A stretch of DNA of 64,000 nt from Albifimbria verrucaria (GCA_020081605.1 JAHREC010000013.1:1736001-1800000); one strand, 5' to 3'; counted from the stretch's first letter, positions 12,968-27,200 are shown. Notes: generated from the sequence alone by a model not told the origin. Made by a program: numbers and translations.

Positions 12968-14277
12968 CTAGATGTCCTTGAATCGTACATACTCGCCCTT
13001 CTCTATATACTCGGCCCACCTGCGTGACCTGCTCATCCATAACCCATCGCATTGCGAGACTGCTTCGTAGAAGTCGTTCTTTAAGGGGCTTTCATCAGCC
13101 CATTCCGGACACAATTCCTTCAGTCTGGCTTTGTAGACCCTCCGTAGCTGTGTCGTCTCATACTCCATCTTGTGAATCCAGTACAGCTCATTTTTGCCCT
13201 CGTTGTCTAGGTAATGTGGATCGTTGCGCTTGTCTGCTTCTGCCGCAGCCTCCTCCGGTGTCTCATCTCTATAGGAGTCTCGCTGTGGCTCCTCATCTCG
13301 AGGTTGGTCGTTAAGGAACTCGGGCACTTCAGCCAGCATCCAGAGTGGTAGTGCCGAGACACATTCCCAGTCGAGGACAGCCGTGACTTCGCCATGTTCG
13401 TTGACCAGAATGTTGTTAAGATTGAGGTCCTGGTGATGAAGAGCTGATGGCTCTGAGATGGTTAAATCTGGAGGGAAGATCTTAGGAAGAAGAGCAAGGA
13501 GGGTTTGCGCTACTGGCAGGATGTCCTCAGCGTCTTCGATCTCGTCTTCGTCTTCAGACTTCTCGAGAACCAGAGTTTGATGTCGTATGATAATGGTCAG
13601 TATGGCGCTTAGCCAGTCATGACTCGAGCGAAAAGGACCCCTTGGAATGTCGTATTCAAGATGATCACCCATGAAGAACTCGTGGGACACTAGGCGCCCA
13701 GGCGTGGCCGTGGCTTGGGGCGCCTTGGAGTCAACCTGGAGGTCTATTTCCGGCGAATCCAATGTCCCTATCATCGTAAATGCGGATTCTTGCTTCTCGA
13801 GACCTGATAATTCGAACCGGAATACTGCAAACCGCTTCGTGAGCGCGACCTTCTGCTCCATCGACATGGTGCGCCATCGCTTCCGCGCCGATGTGCCCTG
13901 CATGTACTCCATCAAGATCCATTCGAAGCCGATCTCGTTATCATTACTGTCGTCGAAGCAGGATACCTTGGGCACCGGGATGCTGGTGTTCTCGCGCACC
14001 CACCTCAAGGTAACAACTTCGGCGCGTGTTTTGTGGCGAGGGTAGACGGGCAAGGTGACGCGCATGATGAAAGAGCGCCGAGCCGTGTGAACCAGGTATA
14101 CCTTATTAAAGAGACCTGCGGCGTGAAGGTGACGGTGCAGGGATCCTCGGAGGGTATCTTCAGCTGTTGGCGGGATACGCTCTCAATCGCGCCTGTTGAA
14201 GGGTCCTTTGTCCATACTGGCACCAAATAGAGTGTTGTTTGTTGCCATTCTAAACCGTGTTGAGTTGGTCGCGGCAT
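12968..14277 (-). CDS. APH-family small-molecule kinase, one frame break
   Basis: Fungal member of the aminoglycoside phosphotransferase/choline-kinase-like fold, about 436 residues and intronless. The kinase catalytic loop is HHQDLNLNNIL and the following metal-binding segment is VTAVLDWECV. The N-terminal lobe reads NKVYLVHTARRSFIMRVTLP, then the conserved FDDSNDNEIGFEWILMEYM. The start is taken as the ATG at 14277 (MPRPTQHGLEW), because the second piece (from 14065) alone would lack the first kinase strands. The two pieces are joined by a single missing base near 14,116-14,122. The substrate is unknown. These genes are numerous in filamentous fungi, and most are not antibiotic-resistance determinants. 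The acidic insert EKSEDEDEIEDAED in the C-lobe is low complexity. Confidence 0.8.
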
Positions 14278-16444
14278 GCTGGAAGTAGTTGAGTAGGAGA
14301 TGTCGAGTCTGCCTGTTTGTCGGCTGTGGCCTTGACGTATAGACACGCGTGGAAACAGTTTAGTAATTCTACGATAATAACAGCAATCATTAGATATAAA
14401 CATACACTCGAGAAATTATATACTAAAATTCAATTAAAACACAACAGATCATTCATTTTCAACATTTCAAAGAAATTTAGTTGAATTACAAGATTTATAT
14501 TATATAATTATATTTAGAATAAATATGATCTATATAAGAAATGTAGAACATCTGGAAATGTGCTTAATATGCAGTGAAAAGGGTTGCTCCCAGTACGACC
14601 CAGTGGCAACCTCCTTCGTATGTATAACTCGTGGAATGATAAGAATGACAATGTGATTTAGGCAATGAAGGTATAATAGTTGCCGTGGCTCTCGAAGCCA
14701 TCATGACGATAGGATAACCATGGGGTTCAAGTTACTTCATGATCACCTCGTCATTACATCATGAGTGTGGCGGCGAGAGCACCTGATAGTGTCATTCTCA
14801 TTGTCACTTTTGGCTCCTCTTTTATTGCTCCTCACTTAGTGGCCTATTCCTTAGAACTCTTACCATTTCATCCTTGTCTTCGGATTTCTCCTCTCTCCAG
14901 CTTCCCCAACAAACTCTTAAAACCTCCTCCCGACTACCTTGGTGATGTTGTAGAGGCTAGTCCTAAGACTTAGCCTTGAATGGTTTGGCAGACCGAAGAG
15001 TGCGGTGCAGAGGGTTGAGGCATAATGCTAAGAGTTTCCCATTCTCACCCCCAAAATGCATTCTGTCCTATAGCTGGGTGATAGAATGGGCTGGAGGAGG
15101 CACTACTGGTGAATGTGGATGGATATCACTGTGATTCAGCCAGTACATGCTGTGATGCATAGTAATCCTAATATTCGCCGATTCTTATTCTTCCTTCTCG
15201 CCACTCGCAGTCCCTATTTTGCTGCTTCCCACTTTCCGCCATTCTTGATTGAAGATGGCGTCTGAGAGGAGATACTATTATCTAAGATTGACATTCGACG
15301 CAAGGGATATTAAATTACTTACTGTATGCAACGCGGGGAAAACTGGATACGTCTTCCCCACACTCTGACGATGCGCCTTTGGGGTGTGCTCAGGCGAGAT
15401 CTGCGTGGAAGCAAGGGCAGTGTCGATCATAGCGCATACATCAATAGATGGGTGGTCCCCTAGGTCCCCAACAAGTCGAAAACCTCAACATGAATCATGC
15501 TTGGCTGACATAGGCTGACGTAGAGATCGCCAAGGCACATACTCAATGTAGCATTCAATTGAGAAAGCTCATGATGCCCCATGGACTGTGAAGTCATCCA
15601 GATCATGCTGTCAATCGATGAGCTGAGCGGTCAACTGGCAATTATGGTCGTTCGTAGCTAGGCTGCATATTGGGGTGTGGTGGTCTACTTGTTCTAAGAG
15701 ACCCAACCCACTGCTGTACCTCGCAGAAATGGCACACTGCAAATCAAGTCCAGAGTCATTTATGTGTTCATGATGTGCTGCTTCGTTGGCTTGCTTCATT
15801 GGTGTATCTCTTATATACAATATCAAGTCAACCGCAACCCTTTAAACCCAGATCTCGCGATGCCGTGCCGTTTGTCTTATGTAAAATACCGTCGTGGCTG
15901 TTGTCCGTTTCCATTTCCCTTTTCCCTTTTCTCCGAATACAAAGTGCCTTGCCGAAGACCCTTCAATGCTCGGGGTATCACGAGTATCAAGATATTATAA
16001 CGCCAACCAGCCCGTTTTCCTTGGTTCCGTTTTCGAACTTAAATGCACAATACCCTCCATGTAACGGTGGCTCCATTGTCCTCGCACTGAAGCAAGCCAT
16101 TACTAATCCCTTGCATCCTGCCCTTTCGTTTGGCATATCCCCTTCCTTATTAGACCGATGCAAACATGTACGTTCCGCAGTAGATAGCGGGCATAAGACG
16201 TGTATGTGCATCAATTGAGGCCCTGAGTTCAAATCAACCTCTGTCAGGTTGGATTAAAGATCCATCTGCTGTGATCTTGATATTGGGGCAATGCCAATTC
16301 GGGAACAGTAGTTCCCAACTCCATATCTTGCCCATCTGGCTAAGATTATAGTACTTTGATTTGACTAGCCATCCGCTGCTTTTGAACATCGATAGATGGC
16401 CAGCACAAAGCTAGTGAATCATAATACGACGACTCGTAGTCTGC
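14278..16444. other. Intergenic region with an AT-rich pocket
   Basis: No protein-coding gene is supported over 2.2 kb. The piece at about 14,380-14,570 is markedly AT-rich, roughly four fifths A+T by eye, which stands out from the near-50% surroundings. The second possible repeat remnant lies at about 15,325-15,386. Open frames in the rest show no recognisable domain. Confidence 0.5.
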
Positions 16445-18237
16445 TCATGTTCTCCATCCTACATTCCAGATAACATGTGCAATATCCCGTGCGGTGTTCA
16501 CGGTGTCGATGACTCGACCGAAGATACCATCACCTGTTGGGTTTTCTCCTTCTTCATAGGGCATCAACATCCCGGATGCCGTACGGCGCATTCCAGTGGA
16601 TTCTTCGGATAGACTGTTCGTTGAGGCCGACCTACTTAATCCAGTAGGGCTCGTCACGTCTGAAGGAGACGATGCCCAGCCAGAGATAGAGCTCGGAACA
16701 GATTCATCAACGTCCTCATCATCATCTTCATAAATGAAAAACCTCGTTGATGCTTTAGCTGGTCGAAGCGTTTCTTGAGACGATGAAGGGAGAGTATAGG
16801 ACTGTGTGAAACGCCGGTGCTATGCTTCATGGCAGTCTCCTGGGGCTCAGGTGTATCTTCTCTATACTTCAATGTGGTTGAAGGCAGCATGGCAATGATC
16901 TTGCCATCAGAAGGGGCCATTTTCTTGGATCTCCGTCGAGATGGAATCATTCGTTTCTTAGACCTCGTACGTTTCATCATAACGCCGTCGTCCGAATCGC
17001 TCTCTCCACCAAAGCGATCGGCGTCCATGTCATCGTCATCATCGCCCTTAACATCGACAGCGATGCATTGCTCGACCTGTTCGTTGAAGTGAATGTGTTT
17101 TCTTTCGGCACTAGGCGATGCAATTCCGGAGGAATCCGCAGACTGAGTCAAGCTGTTGTGGGTGTCATGGCTCTGTCTGCGAGTAGAGAACAGGAATGTG
17201 ACATAATCAGTGTTGGAGCGAGCAAGACTGGGGCGTAAAATTCCTCGGGTCTCCTGTGCCTGGACTGCGGCGGTGGCCTGCTTGAGTAGCGAAGCAGTCG
17301 ACAATGACCTTCTAAGCATGACCTCTGACATACTTCTCTTCTTCAGGATAGGCTTCTTATTCAGATTGACAAATGAATCAGACTTGGATAGAGAGGTACT
17401 TGAGGGCTCTGTCTGCGAGCCATGCAGTGGCTTCTTGCTCGGCTGCAAAGGGCCATAGAGCCAGGTCACATCACAATCCTTGAGCCTATAATAGACATGT
17501 TAATAGGAAAAAGAATAATCGGCAACGACAAATGCTTACCAATTAAGCGTCTCAGGTGAAATGGTCTTCAGGTTATTCTTCGCCTTCATCCATGTTCGCC
17601 ATGACGCGTTTTCAAGCCTAGCACTGTTGGGAAATTCGCCCCTACGCGCAATGATATATCGCCAGGATGACCAGATGTCTTCCTCTCTCCATTCGTGAGA
17701 CAGGTAATCGACTTGCCTAGATGGCCGGGCAGTCACGGCAGTGTCGTCTTCGGCATGCTCGCTATACTCGGGAGTACCAGGTCTCGAGGTGCTTTCGGTG
17801 CTGTCCTGGTCGGCTGGCGAAACAGTATATGAGTCACCGGTTCGAGGGCTAGGAGGCGGTTCTAGGTTGTCATCAGGACGGATTTGCGGATTAATGAAGA
17901 GTTTTTGCTGGTCGAAACTGGGGAAATCAAAATGGTTGTCTGAGCTCTCGTCGATAGCCAGGGTGTCTTCGAATTCTGAGGCGATGAGAAAGTTGGTAGC
18001 AGGAGTCGAGGCGCAAGATAGATCGGTGGAATCCGAGTGAGTGGTGCGGGGAGAAGATGGAGGAGAAGAGGTGACGGAGTCGGAATATGTTGACGATGTT
18101 GTTTGGTAAGAGCGTTTCAGGTCAGAAGAGGTAGGGTGATATGGCGAGGCGCCAACGATATTGGACTGCGAGTGGGAACGACGTAATGACATTGGAACGA
18201 AGTAGCTGCTGTCCTCGGAGGAGAGCACCACGGCCAT
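16445..18237 (-). CDS. REG1: REG1/HEX2-like regulatory subunit of protein phosphatase 1
   Basis: About 580-residue protein resembling yeast Reg1, which targets PP1 (Glc7) to Snf1 in glucose repression. After a Ser-rich N terminus, the conserved family domain reads LSHEWREEDIWSSWRYI and ENASWRTWMKAKNNLKT (DUF1752-like). The second half has the PP1-docking RVxF-type motif within RKHIHFNEQVEQCIAVDV, followed by an acidic stretch and a basic tract (RTRSKKRMIPSRRRSKK). The C terminus ends DIAHVIWNVGWRT. The start is the ATG at 18237. An intron lies at about 17,486-17,539. One base is missing near 16,788-16,790 (a C run in the coding strand); restoring it joins the body to the C-terminal piece through FFIYEDDDEDVDES. 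Upstream lies the long gene-free block. Function is inferred from family. Confidence 0.82.
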
Positions 18238-21200
18238 TGTGGGATGTGACGGAAGGTGGATTGGCAGACGTTGTATGACGCCGCAAGGGAGGAGGGTCGC
18301 CCTGAGCTTATAGCTTCATGGGTACTCGCTGGCGGTGGTCGGGAATGGCCGGTTGAGAGTTGAGATAGAGTTGAATTGTCGGCCGAAGGAGCTGGAACCG
18401 GGTTGTCGATGGCCTGGGGAAGGAACCAAGATAAGGACGGTGGTGTTGACGAAGGCGGGGATGGTGCAGGCTATAGGCGACACGCCTCGTTGACGGTTCA
18501 AGAGTCTCTTGAGACTGATTGGATAGAAGCGTGGGAGGTCGCTGCTGGGATGGAACCAGGGAGATGCGTGGTGGCGCTCACAAACGGGACACACAGGAAA
18601 AGTGGTTGTGTAGCAGTCGTCCAGAGAGAGCGGTGACAGGTTTTCCAGTCGTGGGGGGTGGGAGAGAGGATGGATGCGTGCGAGAAGAGCTGCAAGCGAC
18701 TGATTCGCGAATCTGCCTAGAGGAGGTAGATGGAGGGGCGGCGGCGGATGATGTTGAAGAAAAATCTCCCCAATGCAGATGCGGCACGAAGGCGACGTTC
18801 GGGGCGAAAGAAGTCTGAGTCTGGATCTAGGAGAGGGAAGAAAAGAATAAGAAGAGCTTCGCAAACGGGATGAAGAAAGGGCCAGTTCCAAGGGATAGGA
18901 GCTAGACGAGGAGGGAAGATGCGGTTCAGAGTAGCGGGTGAGGGAGAGAAGAAGAATGAAGAATGAAGAATGAATGAACGAATGGGTGAGGGCGTGTGGG
19001 AACCAAGAAGCAAAAGCCGGGGGCAGATACCGTGAGGTAGGTATAGGGATTAGTAGGTAAGGTAGTCTTAGCAGGTACTACGGTACCTTGTGTAGGTACT
19101 TAGCAGACCAGGCCTGGTAGCGCAGACACGAGAGAGAGAGATGGGGTGTGTGTGGGAGGGGGAGAGAAGAGAGAAAGAGGGAGGGAGGGAGGAGCAGAGT
19201 TCATGAGCTAGACACAACTGAAAGTAAAGCAAAGCCCTGCTGCTGGCTCTCGCTTGCATTTCAGTCTGCCAGCTAAACAGTACCAGTACCCGCTCCTGGC
19301 ACGCTTGGTACGGTACAGTGCCGGTACCGCCTGTGGCAGCATTAAGAGGCATGGGCCAGAGCCAGAAGGGGAGGACAGGCGGGGGCGCTGTAGGTACCTA
19401 CCTCGCTACCACTGTACCCAGCTAACTGTGCAGCAGGCAAGCCAAGGGGTGGGGAAGGGAAAAAGGCAAAAGGCAAAGCCTAGGCGTGTGCGTGCGTGTG
19501 CGCGTGCCGGGTGTTGACGGATCGACGCTTGGACGGCAGCGGACGATGGGGACCGGCAGGCTGGTGCAGCACCCACCCCGGCGCTGCGTAAGGCCCATCC
19601 GTCCCAAGGTACCTACAGTACCACGCGTCGATGGTGCAGCGCTGCAAAACCTCAGTGGTCGGTCGCTTGGTAGGTGCTGTAGAGACGTGTAGGTTGGTGT
19701 TTACATGCATCCCTTTGCTCAATCATTGCGTCTACCCGGCGTGTTTTCCTCCTTCCAGACCATTACGCGATCCTCTAGGTTCTATACTGCGTCGACCATG
19801 TTCTCCTCTTCTCCCGTTGGTTCAGCACCACTTTAAAAACATTTCCTTCTAGTGGGCGCATATGCAGTGAGCAAATGTGCGACACCTGCAATTCACCATT
19901 TGCGAGTGGGCGGATGTCAGGCCCCCTCCTCCCCCTCCCTCCTCTCTCCAGGCAAGCCAGGGCCTTCTGCACCTCCTCTTCCTCCCCGGTAGCAGCAAGA
20001 CCACTGTGGAAGCGTTCATGGAAGCATGACGGGGCATAATGATTGGCTCTCATTCCTTTCGTATGACAGGGCCCTCAAAGCTGGTTGACTTCTAGTCTCC
20101 ATTGGGTAAGTTCAGGGATGGCTGGACCCCCACACGCGATCCCGAGAGCAGCCTGACCGGGTACCCTATGGGGACTAGCGCCATCATTAAGTGCATTCCC
20201 GTAGGTCCCCATGAGAATGGCCATTCTCATTTTTCGGTACGTACCCCCGCCCATTTACCCATTCACTAATGGCACTGGGCCATTGCCATCTTTGGTTTCG
20301 ACAAAGTTTCAAGCCCCGAGTTGCCGGCAGAGTCATGAGCCGCTTTCGAGCGCCGCGCGCAGGGACTTGACCGCTGTCGAGCTTTAGCATCAGGTCTTTT
20401 GTCCTGTTCTCTCCTATGCTGTCCTGTGCCGCCCTGCCTTGATCTGCGATTGCTTGTGTGAGCTTGGGCCTGGGCTGACGTCCCTCGGTGGGTGACAAAA
20501 CGACGGGTGTCGAGGTAATCCAGAACCTGGAGAGGCAAACACATCGGCTGCCGAGCCCGTTCGCCACGGGACCAAGCAAGGTTACTGAGACGGCCAGCGA
20601 TGGAGCCTGCTAGCCATTACTGTATCTGGTGAAGCCATGCCAGTCAGCGACCATTTCAGGGTGCTCGACAGCCTACCCCCTAGGCATTGAGAAAGCGCTG
20701 GAGGACCGACCCATACCAGCCGCGGTAGTCCAACTTCAACGGTGCATACCTTTCAGGTACTCGCCGCTAGCTCAAAGCAATGCACACCGGATAATGATGC
20801 TCCCTTCGTGGGTGTGGGCGAAAATGGCAGGCATCTGCAAGCGTCCCTGGACAGCGTGTCGCCCACGAGAACCTCAATGTCCAGTTGCCGCCATCTCATC
20901 TCGTGCATATACACGATGCCATGCACTGCCATGCGACGCGATGCCATGCGATGTGCTGTGCTATCCTGCGCTGCCCACCACTGCGGAGCCGAGCCAGACA
21001 AAAGAAACGGTGCGTCTCGGCGACAATTGTGGAGTTCACCTTCGATACGGTCCAGTTTACACACAGAGCCATCCCTCATCCTAGTGGCCATGGTACCGTC
21101 GCAGCACGCCAGTTTGATTCTAACGGCGACGTCCGGGGAGGGGATCAAAGCCAGGTAGGTGGACTTGACTTGTCGCGTCGTAATCGAAACAGACTTCCCA

Positions 21201-24200
21201 GAGCGTGACCAGAGTTGTTACGATTCTGGCGCGTATCGCATCATTTACGAGGGTCTAGATCCGGGTTCATGCGTAGGCCCAAGCATTCTTGCACCAACCA
21301 AGAATTCTGTCGAATGTATCGCTTTACTCCCCAGAAACATGACACAGTATGGATACCTTCCTCGCAGACAGAAGAGTCAATCACCTCCAGGGATTTTGGG
21401 CGTAACGACGCTAGGGACTTCCCGGGGAGAAGGCCTGTCTAGATCCGTTCAGAGAGGGAGATTTGAAAATTTGGAAAATTCGTCGAACCAACTTCAGGCT
21501 GCTAGTGCAAAGCCCAGGCAATCTCCTAGCCCTGGCCTTGTTGGTGGCAAATTCCTCCACCCTTGGGATCACGGGGACAAACAGCGCCGCCCGACAACGC
21601 CATTACTATATCCGCTTCACCGGGGCAATGCCTGCACGAGTGCTGCCGTGACACCTTTTGGTCATTTTTCCCAAATGGCGAAAGACACGGTGTGGTGAAA
21701 TGCAAGCAAAAGTGCGATATGCCATCTCAGACCGAGATTGAATGCCTGTCATCTCGATTTGCCTCAACTTGCATCGAGTCCCAAGTGGGACGAAAATGAT
21801 CCTTGGCAGAAGAGGAGACCGACAGGGAGGTGAGCCATGGGGCTGGGAATTTTTTCCCTTCTAATCTATCGTGAACCGCCATTTTGGCCTACATCGTCTC
21901 CCAGTCAATCGATACCACACACTAGTCTCTCGAGACCCATTGGTCCCCATGGTCCCATGCCGTCTGTGAAACACCAGGCTGCAGAATTTTTCCCTTCACG
22001 ATCCAGGCGAGTCGCGGTTGAGGCGGTTGCCGCTTGACCCCATGAGGGCCATTCTGCGCGCCAAGTGGCCACCTGAGAACTTAGACGCCGAAACCGCCAA
22101 TCCACAGGAGAACGCTTGCATTTGAACGGTAACTTGGGAGGTTGGGTTTCAAAAGAATACATCTCACCCTCTACAAGGAGAAGGTTTAGAAAACTTGGTG
22201 TACAAATCGTCAATACCTACGCTCATCGAGATCGAATTCATCGGGCTACGGTGTTAGGTTGATCAACCACTGTATCTCAGGCCTCCCGATAACGAAGCTC
22301 TGTTCTCGCTGTACAAATCTTTGCTTTACCGCATCTTGAAACTCATTCCAGTCGGGGCTAAAACAGTATACACCGCACAGGAGCAATCACTGTGAGGAAA
22401 GCCCAAAGTTTATTGCGCAGGGTCCTTGCAAGCCTCGCCTTGGAAGATTTGGTTTCCGCGTTCCTGAGTGCGTGATATCAAATCGGTAAGGCGCAAGCGC
22501 AAGACCAAAAACGCCATACGGGGATGGGCGAACTCAATCAGCGACAGGGCCTCTCCTCCTTCATCACTGAACCTGGACTATTCTAAGGCCAGCTAGGCCC
22601 TTTCACTGTCACCGTATGGTATCATTTTTAGTCTTTCCTCTTCGTGTGATATTGCCTTTCACTCTGCCTAAACATCACAAGTGTCCCATGCGGCCAATGA
22701 ACCGCTTGGAGCCATCCCCGTGTCGATAGCTCAAATACGCACCGTCAGCGCGACGACGTCCCGGGATGAGAGTGGAGAGTAGCAACTTCAAGAAATGGTG
22801 CCATGGATTGGGCATGCCTTGGCTTCAAAGAGATCTACGTGCATATGATGCTTCTGGTTATATGGAGCAGTGTCTCGTACGGGAGCAAGTGGATTGACCT
22901 AGGAGTCTAGACGAGGTCCCCGGTTCTCGGGAGCAGATCTCTCGCGGTAACACCGTAAGCCCAACCGCAGCGTCCGGTGTCCCTGAGTCCAGAACCGAGC
23001 GATCAGTAAGGCAGATGCGTGCCTCACCAGATACCTCGTGTCTTTGTCCTGACCAGCATGTCATTTCGGTCCTTGCTAAGCTCAGGGCTAATCAACATGC
23101 ATCGCACGAGCCGTGGCTCGCGTTCCGTCAGAGCTCCTGCTGCTATTTTCGAAGCTTGCATGCCAAAGCAAACTTCGTGCCATGCCGCAACCTTACTACC
23201 AAGCTCTGCCTGTGTCTTACATGTGTTTCTGATGATACAGTTTCGCTGCTGCGTGGCCAGGGCCGAATCCGTCGTGGATAGGCAGGTCCCAGAATTAATT
23301 GCTTTCCCTGTCGAATGTTATTGCGTGCTTACATGCTGTCAATGGCACTTCGTAATTACAGCGGATGGGCTCCGCAAGGTATGCGGGCTTGAAGACGTTC
23401 ACAGAGCTCCATTCCTGGCACCTCTCTACTCTTCCAGGGTTTTTGGTCAGCATCCAATTCCAATCAATCAATTAATCAATCAATCCACACCGGTCAACAC
23501 GCAATAGCTGGTTGCCTCTATTTGTCTGGGCGATTGGCCCGGTCTCCTCACATCCCTCTGCACGTTCACGTATTCATTCCGTCGTCAATTTGACATGGGG
23601 TTCGACGTTGCTGCCAACCCGTCCCACCACCCGGTCCACGCACGCAGCTATAGGCGTATGCGAGGCGGTGCTGCTCGCTGTCATAACCTGCAGCTGTTGC
23701 TACACCAGGTACATGCACATGTTGCCAGAGTCGGATGGTGGTGGTGGTGTGGGCTCCCTGCTACTACGCTCACCTCCTTACAGCACCGCTGCCGAGCGCA
23801 ACCTAATTTCTTGTTTACTCTTTGCCCCAACGATGGCAGGAGTCTAGGGAGAGAACGGGATCTTGAAGGAATTAGACGGGCCAAGCCGCCTCTCGTCGAG
23901 CTTCCTGGTCCATCAATATGCAGGGTTGTAGCTACGTAAGCTCAGTTGGTCTCGGTCTTCAGCATTGGTTTCGTAATAGCATCCCTTTCAACTTGGTATT
24001 ATAGCTGTAGCATGCCTATACGAGAGCTCTACAGTGCGTCAAGCCATTCACTGCCCGGATCTCTGGCTGGCTTGAGGGCATCAACTTCGTGTCATTGTGG
24101 CTGGAAGCTTTCAGCCTACGGACGACAGCGACTATATCCGGGCATGGGAAGAGGTCTTTTCCTCTTCTCGGACCTGGCTAGGAAGAGACTGTTGCCCGGG

Positions 24201-27200
24201 TTCACTTCTTAATGCTAGGTACGGTTCGTAGTGAGGACCCTGATCTTCCCCCACAGATCCGAACTTGTCCGAGACTTTGACGCCGAGCCGCATTTGATCG
24301 TCCCGAGGGTAACTCCTCCCACCCGAAGGACTTTATCAATATGTCCTGGTTCCCTTATCTCGGCCTGACGGGCGACAGGAACGGAACACGAGCTCAAGCT
24401 GCCGCTGAGACTTCCGCGACGAACCGTCCCCGCTCGTGGCCGACATGGCTGGCGTATATCTGTGACCCGCAAGCGGGGGTTTCCGAGGCTTGCGTGTGAT
24501 GATATGGGTTAGGTTTGTGGCTTTTTCTGCAGCTTGGTCAGGACCTAGTCATTTGCGTGTGTGTGTGTGCATACAACACAGAAACAGACGATGCTTTGCC
24601 TGATTGTCTCGACAATTATCCCTTGCTAGTGCCGGCCGGTGCTGGTTTTGTTCAGAGTCACATCATCGTGCAGACCGTTGTGGAAACCTGGCGGCTCTAT
24701 GGTCAGTGTTATCAGAGTAATCCTCGGTTGTCCATCCCGCAACCTCGGTGGATGAGAGATAGTCAGATGCACTCCTCTCCATGTTCACCCAATCGGAGCA
24801 AACACAGCATCATCAACTTTGTCCACAGACGTAGTTACGAAGTTGTTGGACTGGAGCATCGAATTCGAGAACAACTTCAAGCAGAGCCATTGGCCATAAC
24901 CGAGGCGCAACCAGCATCCCGGCCCTGGCGTCTGTGGGCTGCAACGCAATGCTACACAGCCATTCGCATGATCAATTGCCTGCAGCATCCACAAGTTGCA
25001 CAGGGTGTTGCAGCCACTCTCCCGTGGGCCGAAACCAAGTTTCCAACCTCGGAGCCCTCCTCGTGGCGGTCCAATGAGCAGGACCAGCGATCCCATCACC
25101 ACGCTCATGGCCCGATTCCCTCCCCGGTAGATGCCTTTTGGGCGAGGCCGCAGGCGTCCCCTGGCCATCGCTGCCTTTAGCGTGCAGCCGTGGTGGGTTG
25201 AATCCATCTTGACCGGCTTGCCTAATTCGATGATGAACCACCACCATCATCACCACCCCTCTCTCCACTGGCTCGCCAACGCACACACACTTCGCGCGCG
25301 GTAGGAACATGGGCGTGAGTTGCGACAACACCCGCGATCCTGTCCGGAACCTCTGTCTGTCGTCTAATTTCGAGGCAGCGTATCGACGTGGGCCGTCTTA
25401 TCAAGATTATGCTCTCGACACATCCATTCCCTTGCCAAAGCCATATCATTCCTCGCCCAAACGGATCCCCACGACGGCAAGCCGTGATTGATTGCGGCCG
25501 AAAGAGCCCATATCTTCTGTTACTGACGATCGCACCCAACGAGAGCCAGCGACGAACCAAAACAGCTTCGCACGCACAAGCTCCTTGGCCTACAGCGGGC
25601 TTGGCTCGAGCCAGGCAAACTCAACCCAGCACGGCTGGCATCCAGCAAACCTACTACCGATGCATCTTCCAACCAGAAACCTAAGATATGCTGTGACCCC
25701 ATGCTTTGTCTTCACTATGTCTTGCCGTGTTTGTCCTTACAGATAGCTTATCATGGTGATAAGCACTGTGCAGAACCGCCGGATAAGGCCACGTCCATTC
25801 ACAACATCTTCCCCATCCACCATCCATCCATCCCTCCCTTACTCACTCACCCACTTCTTGAAGCTCAACGGCGGCAAACGACTGCCGACGTGTCTCCGTC
25901 ACCAATTTTTCGATTGCGAGAGGAAGTGGATTTGGCTACACAAGAAAGCCCATGTTGCCAGACCGGATTGGAATGCGAAACTGAGGGTCCGTCCATAAAA
26001 CAACAGCCTGCGTCTGCTCAACTCATCAAGATACCCGCACGCTCATCACCCCCACCCCGTTTTCATGTGTGTAATGTAATGGTGACTGGTTCATTCTTCC
26101 TTCCTTCACCCACCCCTGCATCGTTCATCGCCCTTTGGATTCTTAGATCGATCATCGTGCGTCTTTTTCTGGCCTTGCACGATGCAGCAGCAGCCACGGA
26201 GGCAGTCGGTCGGAAAAATAAATAAATAAAAATCCAAAGCAAACGCTCGGCACCTGCAAACCATCTGCCCAGAGGCGATGATCGAAGACATGCTCCATGC
26301 ACCGAACGTCAAGCCACCACTGACAGGCCTGCTTGAGTTCGTGATGGATTCTGCCGAGCCATCACGTCCCACAAATTCAAAAACGCCCCTTGCAGCTTGT
26401 TTATTTATCCCGACGGCAAAGCGCCTAGGCGAGCATGCCGTGTCATGTAATGTCATGCCATGCCATGTCAGAGCAGCATCGCCATGGGGAGGGAGGAGTA
26501 TGTCGTGATGATCCTTGTTGTGCGGGTTCGCTCCGGGCAAAGCAAATAATCTTCCGAGACGGCGTGCTGCTCGCAGGCCCATGAAGCATCCTAAGAAAAC
26601 CCCCGTCAGCCTCGTGGATATCTCCTGTATCTACAGCCTGCCTGCCTTAGTTCCTTCTCCACCGAGAAGCGTCCCTAGCTCTGCGTTGTTGGTCGTTTAT
26701 TACGCACACATCGCATCAATGGCTCCTGGTCGGCCCCGTAATTACACGGCCGAAGTACAGTCGCCATTCTGGTTGCTATTTTAGACAAAGCGTGAGAAAG
26801 GTCTCGACTTGCTAGCTCGTGATCCTCCACCAGCGGCAATAGCTACACGCCTTGAGTGTCTCGAGGATGTCAGCATCCGAGTTGTTCCATGCCCAACGCA
26901 CACACACAGGAGATGCGTGATGATAAGAACTATGTCGAAAAACCAGTACCCAGAGCAGAGGGCAGCTTCCGATGCTCTCTTTCCGGACGTGGATTGCTTC
27001 CAATCGTAAGGCGGGATGACTCGAACCGAAGCCACCTGGATTGCGCAGACTGCCTGCCGGGATCAGCTTCGAACGATAGACCCCACGTTAAAAACTTGGC
27101 TGCTTGATAGGCTGCTGCTGCTATCTCATCATTACTATTGTCATATTCTGCCTCTCGACGAAACTGCGCAACATCTTGCTGTCTACCTCATCCATCCTCG

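Noticed and set aside
16215..16250. A tRNA B-box-like string (GAGTTCAAATC)
   Set aside because: The flanks do not pair into a T-arm or acceptor stem, and no A-box is found at the proper distance.
24515..25180. A 221-codon open frame in the gene-free block
   Set aside because: It starts at a non-ATG codon, spans a GT microsatellite, has no recognisable domain and overlaps an open frame on the other strand.
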